Virus record (IMG/VR): IMGVR_UViG_3300036792_000197
Coordinates: 1-53,138 of that record
DNA length: 53,138 bases
Strand: one strand, 5' to 3'
From: a virus
In this document: positions 46,084 to 52,752 of the stretch, in pieces
Numbering within the stretch: the first letter of the stretch is position 1
Layout of the letters: each line of letters begins with the position of its first letter
Translations under genes and position numbers: made by a program
The notes under the pieces: model-generated
What the model was told of the DNA's origin: nothing
The model's database searches: none
Seen by the model: only the letters and a program-made list of their open reading frames with translations

Positions 46084-46929
46084 ATGCGCCGCAGCGAGAT
46101 CTTCGTACCGCTGACGACCGACTTCCCGGACAACCGGAAGGTGCGGGCGCTCAGCCGCTACGGCCGCGACGCCCGCCCGGCGCGCGACCTCTACGTGCAG
46201 ATGCTGCTCTACTGCAAGCGCACCAAGTCCGACGGGTTCGTGCCAGAGGAGCAGCTCGGCCTGCTCGCCTACCCGGACCCGGTCAAGTACGGCCGCCGCG
46301 ACGCCGACCACCTGGCCGACGTGGGACTGATCGAGCGCGGCACCGGGGGATGGCTGCTGCCGGGCTGGCTCGAGCGCAACCCGTCACGCGCGTCGATCGA
46401 CGCCAAGTCGGAGGCCAAGTCCCGCGGGGCGCGGCACGCCAATCACAAGCGGTGGCACTCCGAGACGGCAGACCCGGACTGTGAATGGTGTCGGACTACT
46501 GATCAGACCAGTGATCAGATATCTGATCAGACCACTGATGATGTTCCGAACATCCACCGATCACAGTCCGAATCCACAGAGACAGAGACAGAGACAGAGA
46601 CAGAAGTAAAGACACTTGCCCGGCAAGCCGGGCGACCGCCAGAGCCCGGCTCCGACGACGACCCCGACTGGGTCGCGTTCTGGGACGCCTACCCGCGGAA
46701 AGTCTCCAAGGCCGAAGCCCGCAAAGCCTGGAAATCCGCCGTCGCCAAGCGCAAGGCCGACCCCGCGGCCATCATCGCGGCCGCGGCACGCTACGACGCC
46801 GACCGCACCCGGACCGACGAGTTCACCGCGTACCCGGCGACCTGGCTCAACGGCGACCGCTGGCACGACTACGGGCCGCGGACGACAGAAACCGCCGGCG
46901 CACGCCAGGCGTTCCCGTGGGAGAACTGA
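46084..46929 (+). CDS. Replication initiator / helicase-loader-like protein with internal iterons
   Basis: A 281-aa protein from ATG 46084. N-terminal winged-helix region (MRRSEIFVPLTTDFPDNRKVRALSRYGRDARPARDLYVQMLLYCKR...GLIERGTGGWLLPGWLERN), a low-complexity linker (TDQTSDQISDQTTDD and TETETETE, about residues 139-180), then a DnaD-like C-terminal domain (WVAFWDAYPRKVSKAEARKAWKSAVAKRKADPAAII...YPATWLNGDRW). It precedes the primase-helicase. The linker DNA carries 12-bp iterons, as in lambda O, where ori lies inside the initiator gene. Confidence 0.75.
   Translation: MRRSEIFVPLTTDFPDNRKVRALSRYGRDARPARDLYVQMLLYCKRTKSDGFVPEEQLGLLAYPDPVKYGRRDADHLADVGLIERGTGGWLLPGWLERNPSRASIDAKSEAKSRGARHANHKRWHSETADPDCEWCRTTDQTSDQISDQTTDDVPNIHRSQSESTETETETETEVKTLARQAGRPPEPGSDDDPDWVAFWDAYPRKVSKAEARKAWKSAVAKRKADPAAIIAAAARYDADRTRTDEFTAYPATWLNGDRWHDYGPRTTETAGARQAFPWEN
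46500..46547 (+). repeat. 12-bp iterons, candidate replication origin
   Basis: TGATCAGA at 46500-46507, 46512-46519 and 46524-46531, with a weaker fourth (TGATGATG, 46536-46543), all exactly 12 bp apart, in the AT-richest part of the initiator gene. Each core is itself the palindrome TGATCA. Confidence 0.65.
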
Positions 46930-48521
46930 TGGACGTCCTCCGCGAGATCCTGCTGCCCAAGCTCGAGGGAATCCGGCCGTCCGCCGGCGCGTACATGGCC
47001 CAGTGCCCCGCCCACGAAGACGGTCGGGCCAGCCTGTCCATCGCCGAAGGCAAAGACCAGCCGGTCGTGATCAACTGCCACGCCGGGTGCGACCCCGTCG
47101 ACATCCTCGCCAAGCTCGGCCTCACCTGGGAAACCCTCTGCAGCCCACGCGAGCAGGACAGAACCGCGAAAGGCGAGTGGACCCCGTTCGGCGAGGCCGT
47201 CGCCGTCTACGACTACACCGACGAGCAGGGCACGCTCCTGTTCCAGGTGTGCCGCACCGCGGACAAGCAGTTCCCGCAGCGCGTACCCGACCGCGCCAAG
47301 AAATCCGGCTGGCGATGGAGCATCGGCGACACCCGCCGCGTCCCCTACCGGCTGCCCAAGGTCATCGCAGCCGTCGCCGACGGCGAGCCAGTCTGGATAT
47401 GCGAGGGCGAGAAAGACGTCCACGCCCTCGAGCTGGCCGGCGTCACCGCCACGTGCAACCCCGGCGGCGCCGGCAAGTGGCGGCCGGAGTACGCCGGGTT
47501 CTTCCGCGACGTCATCGTGCACGTCGTCGCCGACAAGGACAAGCCCGGTCAGGCCCACGCCCGCCAGGTCGCCGCGAGCCTCGAGGGCATCGCGTCCATC
47601 GTCGAGATCGTCGAGGCCGCGGGCACGCACAAGGACGCCGCCGCGCACCTCGCCGCGGGACTGGCCATCGGCGACTTCGAGACGACCTGGGAGGAAGGCG
47701 AGCCGGCCGCAGACCTCGCACCGGACCTTTACGAGTTCCTGTCCATCGAGGACGCCGGGCACGACTGGGTGATACCCGGACTGCTCGAGCGCGGCGACCG
47801 GCTGATCTGGACTGGCTTCGAGGGACTCGGCAAGTCGATGATCACGCGGCAGCTCGCCATCTGCGCGGCCGCCGGCATCCACCCGTTCGAAGACCGCCGC
47901 ATCGACCCGAAGCGCGTCCTGTTCATCGACTGCGAGAACCCCGACCGCAAGAACAGGCGCCACTTCCGCGACCTCGAGCGCAAGGCGCGCGCCAACGGCT
48001 TCCCGGTCCCGCCGGGCGCGTTCCGCATCCTCCAGCGACCCGAGGGCGTCGACCTCACCCGGGCGGAAGACGCCGCGTGGCTGCTCGAGCGCGTCACGGC
48101 CCACAAGCCCGACCTGCTTGTCGTCGGCCCGTTCTACCGGCTCCACGCCGCGGACGCCAACGAGGAACAGGCCGCCCGCACAGTCGTCGCCGCCCTGGAT
48201 GCCGCACGCCTCAAGGCCGACTGCGCGCTGATCACCGAGGCGCACGCTGGCCACGGCCAGGGCACCGGGCACGCCCGCAGCGTCCGCCCGATTGGCTCCA
48301 GCCTGCTCATGCGCTGGCCTGAGTTCGGCTACGGCATCGCACCGCACCCGGACGCCGAGAGAGACGACAGCGGCCGGTGCCGCCACGTCGAAGTCCTGGC
48401 ATGGCGCGGGCCGCGTGAAGAGCGGTATTGGCCGCGCGAGCTGATGTGGGGCACGCACGAAAACGACTGGCCGTGGGTGCCCGCCAACGCCTTCCACCGT
48501 CCCGCCGTGAGGTCCGCGTGA
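46929..48521 (+). CDS. Bifunctional DNA primase-helicase (CHC2 zinc, TOPRIM, RecA-like ATPase)
   Basis: A 530-aa protein; ATG 46929 overlaps the upstream TGA, GTG 46917 is possible. Domains in order: zinc finger CPAHEDGRASLSI...INCHAGCDPVDIL (about 24-60), TOPRIM with VWICEGEKDVHAL (near 155) and VVADKDKPGQAHAR (near 198), then a RepA/DnaB-like ATPase with Walker A GFEGLGKSMITRQLA (near 296) and RVLFIDCENP. It would unwind and prime at the phage origin. The initiator upstream probably loads it. Confidence 0.88.
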   Translation: MDVLREILLPKLEGIRPSAGAYMAQCPAHEDGRASLSIAEGKDQPVVINCHAGCDPVDILAKLGLTWETLCSPREQDRTAKGEWTPFGEAVAVYDYTDEQGTLLFQVCRTADKQFPQRVPDRAKKSGWRWSIGDTRRVPYRLPKVIAAVADGEPVWICEGEKDVHALELAGVTATCNPGGAGKWRPEYAGFFRDVIVHVVADKDKPGQAHARQVAASLEGIASIVEIVEAAGTHKDAAAHLAAGLAIGDFETTWEEGEPAADLAPDLYEFLSIEDAGHDWVIPGLLERGDRLIWTGFEGLGKSMITRQLAICAAAGIHPFEDRRIDPKRVLFIDCENPDRKNRRHFRDLERKARANGFPVPPGAFRILQRPEGVDLTRAEDAAWLLERVTAHKPDLLVVGPFYRLHAADANEEQAARTVVAALDAARLKADCALITEAHAGHGQGTGHARSVRPIGSSLLMRWPEFGYGIAPHPDAERDDSGRCRHVEVLAWRGPREERYWPRELMWGTHENDWPWVPANAFHRPAVRSA

Positions 48522-48781
48522 ACGTGCTAACCGACGCCTGCATGGCCTGCTTTCCCGGCGACGCACCCGCCGCGGTACCGGCGGAAGCACTGGCGAACGC
48601 GGACGGCACCGTGACCGCGGACTACTGCTGCCCGCTGTGCGGCCTGGCATGGCGAACCAAGTGGGAGATCGCGGCCGCGTGGCCCGCGGTGCGCGTCTAC
48701 CGCCAGCCGTTCCCGCTGCTCGACGAGGCGATCAGGCTGCTGTCCGACCTGCTCGACGGAGAGGAACTTGAGCCCGTATGA
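48518..48781 (+). CDS. Small zinc protein
   Basis: An 87-aa protein from GTG 48518. Two Cys pairs: CMACFPGD and YCCPLCGLAW, then a helical end (LLDEAIRLLSDLLDGEE). Probable zinc ribbon for nucleic-acid binding; coupled by GTGA and ATGA overlaps. Confidence 0.6.
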   Translation: MNVLTDACMACFPGDAPAAVPAEALANADGTVTADYCCPLCGLAWRTKWEIAAAWPAVRVYRQPFPLLDEAIRLLSDLLDGEELEPV

Positions 48782-48888
48782 AACCGCCGCAGCCCTGCCA
48801 CGTGCCCGGTTGCGGCAAGGAAGCGCAGCTCTACCCGGCCGGGTGGCTGTGCGAAGACCACAAACCGCGAAACGGAGAAGCCAAATGA
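48778..48888 (+). CDS. Micro zinc-finger protein
   Basis: A 36-aa ORF from ATG 48778 to TGA 48886-48888. PCHVPGCGKEAQLYPAGWLCEDHKP has a C-x-H-x-C...C-x-x-H site. Coupled to both neighbours. Confidence 0.55.
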   Translation: MKPPQPCHVPGCGKEAQLYPAGWLCEDHKPRNGEAK

Positions 48889-49019
48889 GCGAGCGATTCG
48901 CCGACCGCACCGCAGTGCGCGAAAAGGTTGAGTACGAGGGCGGCATCATGGAAGCCCTCGACTACGGCATCAGGTCCACCGACATGCCGCTCGGCGCCGA
49001 CGACGAGGCCAGCCAGTGA
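48885..49019 (+). CDS. Tiny acidic protein
   Basis: A 44-aa ORF from ATG 48885 (GGAGAAG upstream). FADRTAVREKVEYEGGIMEALDYG is probably helical. Coupled by ATGA and GTGA. Function unknown. Confidence 0.5.
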   Translation: MSERFADRTAVREKVEYEGGIMEALDYGIRSTDMPLGADDEASQ

Positions 49020-50038
49020 CCGCCCCCGGGACGCCCGCCAGCACCCTGGAGTGCACCGTCTGCGCCCCCGGCAGCCCGCACGGCGTGACCGCGCCCGGCG
49101 AGACGGCGGCCGCGACGCCAGGGCAGGCTCAGCTCGCTGCCCTCGTCGATGGTCACTTCTTCAGCGACGGGCCGAACCCGATGCAACTCGTCTGCATGAC
49201 CGAAGACGATTCCGACGTTGAGTGCGACACCTGGGTTTCGGATGTCGAGCCTGGCATCACGTGGAACGAGCTTGAGCGCCGGATGGCCGAGCACGCCCGA
49301 GAGCACCACTTCACGGCCGCTATCGTCGCAGCGCCAGCCGCGCCGCAGCCCGCACCCGACCTCGACGCCGCGTTTGCCGGCGGGATGCGCGTCCGCACCG
49401 CCCCGTGCACAGCCGACGCCCACGACGGCGAGCACTTCCAGGTCCGCACCAACGGGCACTGGCTGTGCGCCCACCTGCTCGCCAGCATGCTCATCGCCCA
49501 GGGCATCGTCGCCGACCCCGAGGCGCAGCCCGCGCCCGAGCTGGAGCCCATCATCGTCAGCCCCGGCGACGGCACCCCGATCGGCGGCCTGCTGGCTCAC
49601 GTCATGGGACCGCAGTCCGCGCCCGAGCCCGGCCCCGACGTCTGCGAGTGCGGCCACTACTGGGCGCACCACGCGTTCGGCGATGACGTCTGCGCGGTCG
49701 TCGACTGCCCGTGCACCCGGCCTCGTCCAGCGCAGCCCGCGCCCGAGCTGGCCGCCGCCATGCGCGAGACCCGCGAGCTGCGCCAGGAGATCGCCAGGGT
49801 CGCCGTCAGCCTCAGGGTCAGCGGATTCCTCTCGCCAGGCGACTGCGACAAGATCCGCAAGCGGCTCGAAGCGCTGGCAGGACCCGAACCGCACGTCCGC
49901 GCGGCCGGCCTCCGCGACGGCATCGAGCAGCTCGCCAACGACCTCGGCATCAGCGCCAACGCCACCCGGCCAAGCCGCAAGTCGAGCATCGAGGACGAGA
50001 TCGCCATCGCGCTCCGCAAGCTGCTGGAGACGCCGTGA
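49016..50038 (+). CDS. Multi-motif zinc protein of unknown function
   Basis: A 340-aa protein from GTG 49016. Several short modules: LECTVCAPGSPHG, LVCMTEDDSDVECDTWVSDVEPGITWNELERRMAEHAREHH, CTADAHDGEHFQVRTNGHWLCAHLLASM and CECGHYWAHHAFGDDVCAVVDCPCTRPRP, separated by Pro/Ala linkers (PAPEL). It ends in a helical region (RETRELRQEIARVAVSLRV). The CxCGHxxxxH..C..C.C pattern is a known small actinobacterial zinc motif. It looks like several micro zinc proteins joined by linkers. Confidence 0.6.
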   Translation: MTAPGTPASTLECTVCAPGSPHGVTAPGETAAATPGQAQLAALVDGHFFSDGPNPMQLVCMTEDDSDVECDTWVSDVEPGITWNELERRMAEHAREHHFTAAIVAAPAAPQPAPDLDAAFAGGMRVRTAPCTADAHDGEHFQVRTNGHWLCAHLLASMLIAQGIVADPEAQPAPELEPIIVSPGDGTPIGGLLAHVMGPQSAPEPGPDVCECGHYWAHHAFGDDVCAVVDCPCTRPRPAQPAPELAAAMRETRELRQEIARVAVSLRVSGFLSPGDCDKIRKRLEALAGPEPHVRAAGLRDGIEQLANDLGISANATRPSRKSSIEDEIAIALRKLLETP

Positions 50039-50295
50039 CCGACGGCCAGGTGTACGACGCGGCCGAACGCGAGATGGATCTCTACCGCGCCGAGGTCACC
50101 CGGATCACGGCCGAGCGCAACGACCTCGCCGAGCAGTACGACAAGCTCCGCGCCCAGCACAAGGAACTGCTCGACATGTTCCACGGCACCGACTCCGGCC
50201 AGACCCTGCGCCTGTCTGGCGTGCGCCTCACCCGCATGTACGCCTCCGCCGGCATGCCCGTACCTGACCGGCTCAGCCACCTGGCGGGACAGTGA
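50035..50295 (+). CDS. Coiled-coil protein
   Basis: An 86-aa protein from GTG 50035. VYDAAEREMDLYRAEVTRITAERNDLAEQYDKLRAQHKELLDMF is a clear heptad coiled coil, followed by TLRLSGVRLTRMYASAG. GTGA overlaps on both sides. Function unknown. Confidence 0.6.
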   Translation: MTDGQVYDAAEREMDLYRAEVTRITAERNDLAEQYDKLRAQHKELLDMFHGTDSGQTLRLSGVRLTRMYASAGMPVPDRLSHLAGQ

Positions 50296-50624
50296 CCGCC
50301 AAGACGCCGGCTCAGCTGGCCTGCGAGTCGTTCTGGGCAGCCGTCCGCCGCCAGAACGGCGGGCAGGACGCCGGCGACTGGCCGGGCAACGCCTGGGACT
50401 GGGCCCACGAGCGCAACAGCCGCGAAGCCTGGGCAGAAGCCGCGCAGGCCGTCCTCAACGACGCGTTCCCCGGCCTACGCGAGCAGGTGCGCCTCGCCCG
50501 CACCGACCGCGACCAGCTCCGCAAGCGAATGCTCGACCTCGCCGACGAGATCGACGAGTCAGCGCGCGGCGACGACGCGCTGACCGACGCTGCCGCCAAG
50601 ATCCGGAAGGGGCTCGACCTGTGA
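50292..50624 (+). CDS. Hypothetical helical protein
   Basis: A 110-aa protein from GTG 50292. N-terminal Trp-rich part (ACESFWAAVRRQNGGQDAGDWPGNAWDWAHERNSREAWAEAAQAVL) and a C-terminal coiled coil (LARTDRDQLRKRMLDLADEIDESA). No known domain. Confidence 0.55.
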   Translation: MTAKTPAQLACESFWAAVRRQNGGQDAGDWPGNAWDWAHERNSREAWAEAAQAVLNDAFPGLREQVRLARTDRDQLRKRMLDLADEIDESARGDDALTDAAAKIRKGLDL

Positions 50625-50701
50625 CCCGCATCCGCCGCGCCGTCGCCGCACTGAGGCGCCTGTTCCGCTGGCCAGAGCACATCACCCTGGAGGACTGGTG
50701 A
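50621..50701 (+). CDS. Tiny basic protein
   Basis: A 26-aa ORF from GTG 50621, stop TGA 50699-50701: MTRIRRAVAALRRLFRW then PEHITLEDW. Overlaps the neighbours by 4 bases each, the sole argument for translation. Confidence 0.4.
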   Translation: MTRIRRAVAALRRLFRWPEHITLEDW

Positions 50702-50787
50702 CCTGCGACATGTGCGGCCGTGCGACCAGCGGCACCCGCTGCGAGCAGTGCAAGAAGCTCGCCGAAGACCTGAAGGAGACCAAGTGA
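50698..50787 (+). CDS. Micro zinc-ribbon protein
   Basis: A 29-aa ORF from GTG 50698 to TGA 50785-50787. TCDMCGRATSGTRCEQCKK is a complete CxxC...CxxC ribbon. GTGA coupling to the DUF4406 gene. Confidence 0.55.
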   Translation: MTCDMCGRATSGTRCEQCKKLAEDLKETK

Positions 50788-51098
50788 CCCGGCCGCTGAA
50801 GCTGTACCTCGCCGGCCCCATGCGGGGATACCCGAACCTCAACTTTCCCGCATTCGCCGATGCTGCCGCGAAGCTCCGGGCAGACGGCCACCTGGTCTAC
50901 AACCCCGCCGAGAACGCCGCGCCGAACCTCCGCGCCAACCTCGCTTCGGACATGACCTGGATAAGCCTGGTCGCCGACGGGGTCGTGTTCCTACCCGGCT
51001 GGACTGAGTCGCTGGGCGCGACAGCGGAGAACGCCCTGCGCATCGCCATCGGACTGCCCGGCTGGGAGCTGGACTCGTTCCCCGCCGCCACGATCTGA
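50784..51098 (+). CDS. DUF4406 / nucleoside 2-deoxyribosyltransferase-like protein
   Basis: A 104-aa protein from GTG 50784. KLYLAGPMRGYPNLNFPAFADAAAKLRADGHLVYNPAE is the AGPM/PxF signature of DUF4406, a relative of nucleoside 2-deoxyribosyltransferases; SLVADGVVFLPGWTESLGATAEN fits the later part. It may act on nucleosides or nucleotides during phage DNA synthesis; the substrate is unknown. Confidence 0.78.
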   Translation: MTRPLKLYLAGPMRGYPNLNFPAFADAAAKLRADGHLVYNPAENAAPNLRANLASDMTWISLVADGVVFLPGWTESLGATAENALRIAIGLPGWELDSFPAATI

Positions 51099-51135
51099 CC
51101 TTCACCGAACCAACCACCATCACCGAGGAGAACGA

Positions 51136-51858
51136 ATGAAGATCACCCGCAAGCCCGCCGCCCTCGCCGCCATGACCGCCGCGGCGTGCCTCGCGCTCGC
51201 CGCCGGCAGCCTGGGCGTCGCGAACGCCGTCACCGCCACCTCGCCCGTGCACCACGCCGCCTTGTTCGGCTGCGTGAGCCACAACGGCAGCGGCACGTTC
51301 GGCCCGGAGACCGGCTACCCGGTCACCTGCCCGGCCGGCAGCATCCTCGCCGAGGTCGGGCCCGGCACCACGGGCCCGGCAGGGCCAGCGGGCGCGCAGG
51401 GCCCCGCAGGGCCGTCCGGCGTCACCGCCGTCACCACCGAGACCGGCACCGCGGTACTGCCCGCCATCGGCGGCTCCTGGACCGCAGGGCACGCCGCGGT
51501 GAAGTCGTTCACCGTCCCGGCGGGCACCTACCTGGTGACGGTCACCGGCGACTTCTACAAGGCGGTCACCACCACCGCAACGCCCGTGCTGCAGGTGCAG
51601 CTCAACGGCGCCAGCAGCCAGCTCACCGGGTACACCGGGGCGTTCCCGTACAACGCGGCCGAGGCCGTGGGCGCGACCGCTGGCGTGCCGAACGGGCTCG
51701 AGCAGACCGCTGTCGCTGAGGGGATCGTGACGGTGACGGCGGGCGCCACGCTCGAGGTCGACTCGTTCGGTTACAACCCCGACCGCAGCGGCACTGGTGG
51801 TGGCGACTTCGGCGTCAACGCGACGGTGAGCCTGGTGCGGGTTACGGCGGCATCGTGA
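51136..51858 (+). CDS. Secreted protein with short collagen-like segment
   Basis: A 240-aa protein from ATG 51136 (GAGGAGAA upstream, after a 37-base gap without coupling). Sec signal peptide: basic start MKITRKPAAL, hydrophobic AAMTAAACLALAAGSLGV, cleavage probably after ANA. A Cys-containing part (FGCVSHNGSG, VTCPAGS) leads to a GPAGPAGAQGPAGPSG collagen-like run (near residue 79) and a C1q/beta-sandwich-like domain (SWTAGHAAVKSFTVPAGTYLVTVTGDFYKA). An odd gene for an early phage operon; probably changes the lysogen surface. Confidence 0.7.
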   Translation: MKITRKPAALAAMTAAACLALAAGSLGVANAVTATSPVHHAALFGCVSHNGSGTFGPETGYPVTCPAGSILAEVGPGTTGPAGPAGAQGPAGPSGVTAVTTETGTAVLPAIGGSWTAGHAAVKSFTVPAGTYLVTVTGDFYKAVTTTATPVLQVQLNGASSQLTGYTGAFPYNAAEAVGATAGVPNGLEQTAVAEGIVTVTAGATLEVDSFGYNPDRSGTGGGDFGVNATVSLVRVTAAS

Positions 51859-52148
51859 GCAGGGCCGAGCCGATGGGCCACATGCGCCGGCGGCAGCTGT
51901 ACCGCTACCCGTTCATGACCGTTGGCCAGGGGCGCCGCTACCGCCACAAGCTCCGCCGCGAGCTGGGCACGTTCCTCGCCGGAGACGGCCACTACGCGGG
52001 CGACGCGGTGTCCCGGACGGAGCGCAACAAGGGCCATGCCACGCCTCGCCGCGCGGACGCGCTCCGGTTCCGGCTGGCCGGGCGGCGGTTCCTCGAGGCG
52101 CAGGCAGATCGTCGCAAGTCCGAGGCTGAGCTGCTGGAGGCATCATGA
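51855..52148 (+). CDS. Hypothetical basic protein
   Basis: A 97-aa protein from GTG 51855 (GTGA overlap). Arg-rich, with RRRQLYRYPFMTVGQGRRYRHKLRRELGTFLAGDGHYAGDAVSRTERNKGHATPRRADALRFRLAGRRFLEAQADRRKSEAEL. Its charge suggests nucleic-acid binding; no family recognised. Confidence 0.55.
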   Translation: MSRAEPMGHMRRRQLYRYPFMTVGQGRRYRHKLRRELGTFLAGDGHYAGDAVSRTERNKGHATPRRADALRFRLAGRRFLEAQADRRKSEAELLEAS

Positions 52149-52579
52149 CCGGCACCGGCTTCCGCGAGAAGCTCGACGACGAGTGGCACGAGTTCTGGTC
52201 CAGCCTGCCCGGCCGCCATGACGAGCCCGAGCCGCGCCCGCGCCTGCGGCCGCCGCAGCCGTCGTTCACGCCGCACGACGTGTCGACGCCCGCACCATCC
52301 GAACCGCCCGTACCATCCCAGCAAGGCCAGCCGGAACCCCCGGCGCAGCCGGAACCCACCCAGGAGGAACCCATGTCACAGCTGTCCGACGAGCTCAACG
52401 CCCTCGCCACCCGCCTCGCCCCCATCGACGACGACTCCGTCACCAAGCTGGAGCAGGTCAAGGCGGACCCGGACAAGTCCCGCGCGTTCGACGCCGTCGC
52501 CGCGCTGCCGGCGCCGCTGTCGCCCGCCGCGTCAGCCATGGTGATGGCGCTCGAAGCGCTCGCCCAGCAGCCGCAGTGA
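52145..52579 (+). CDS. Pro-rich linker protein with a nested in-frame start
   Basis: A 144-aa protein from ATG 52145. The N-terminal 76 residues are polar and Pro/Glu-rich (PEPRPRLRPPQPS, PPAQPEPTQEEP). At 52373 an internal ATG follows AGGAGG by 5 bases and begins MSQLSDELNALATRLAPIDDDSVTKLEQVKADPD, a helical 68-residue domain that may also be made alone. Function unknown. Confidence 0.6.
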   Translation: MTGTGFREKLDDEWHEFWSSLPGRHDEPEPRPRLRPPQPSFTPHDVSTPAPSEPPVPSQQGQPEPPAQPEPTQEEPMSQLSDELNALATRLAPIDDDSVTKLEQVKADPDKSRAFDAVAALPAPLSPAASAMVMALEALAQQPQ

Positions 52580-52752
52580 GCGCCCCGGTGCGAGAGCAGG
52601 CGGCGTACGGGCTGGCCGACGACGAGGCGAAGCTCCGCGAGCTCGTCGCCGAGATCCTCGGTCACTTCGGGCCGTCCGGCAGCGGCTGCACCGCCCGCGT
52701 CGGCCAGGTCCAGATCGCCAAGTGGCGCACCCGCGCAGGGCTGACGCGATGA
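52576..52752 (+). CDS. Small hypothetical early protein
   Basis: A 58-aa ORF from GTG 52576 to TGA 52750-52752. YGLADDEAKLRELVAEILGHFGPSGSGCTARVGQVQIAKWRTRAGL is helical with a possible HTH. Coupled by GTGA upstream and ATGA downstream (52749). Confidence 0.55.
   Translation: MSAPVREQAAYGLADDEAKLRELVAEILGHFGPSGSGCTARVGQVQIAKWRTRAGLTR

Noticed and set aside
46577-46606. Tandem GAGACA repeats as a possible CRISPR or phase-variable tract
   Set aside because: Short in-frame hexamer repeats encoding TETETE in a linker, too short and without spacers; hexamer changes would not shift the frame.
46616-48322. Plus-strand 568-codon frame overlapping the primase-helicase
   Set aside because: Shadow frame, Arg/Pro-rich; the primase-helicase frame has CHC2, TOPRIM and Walker motifs.
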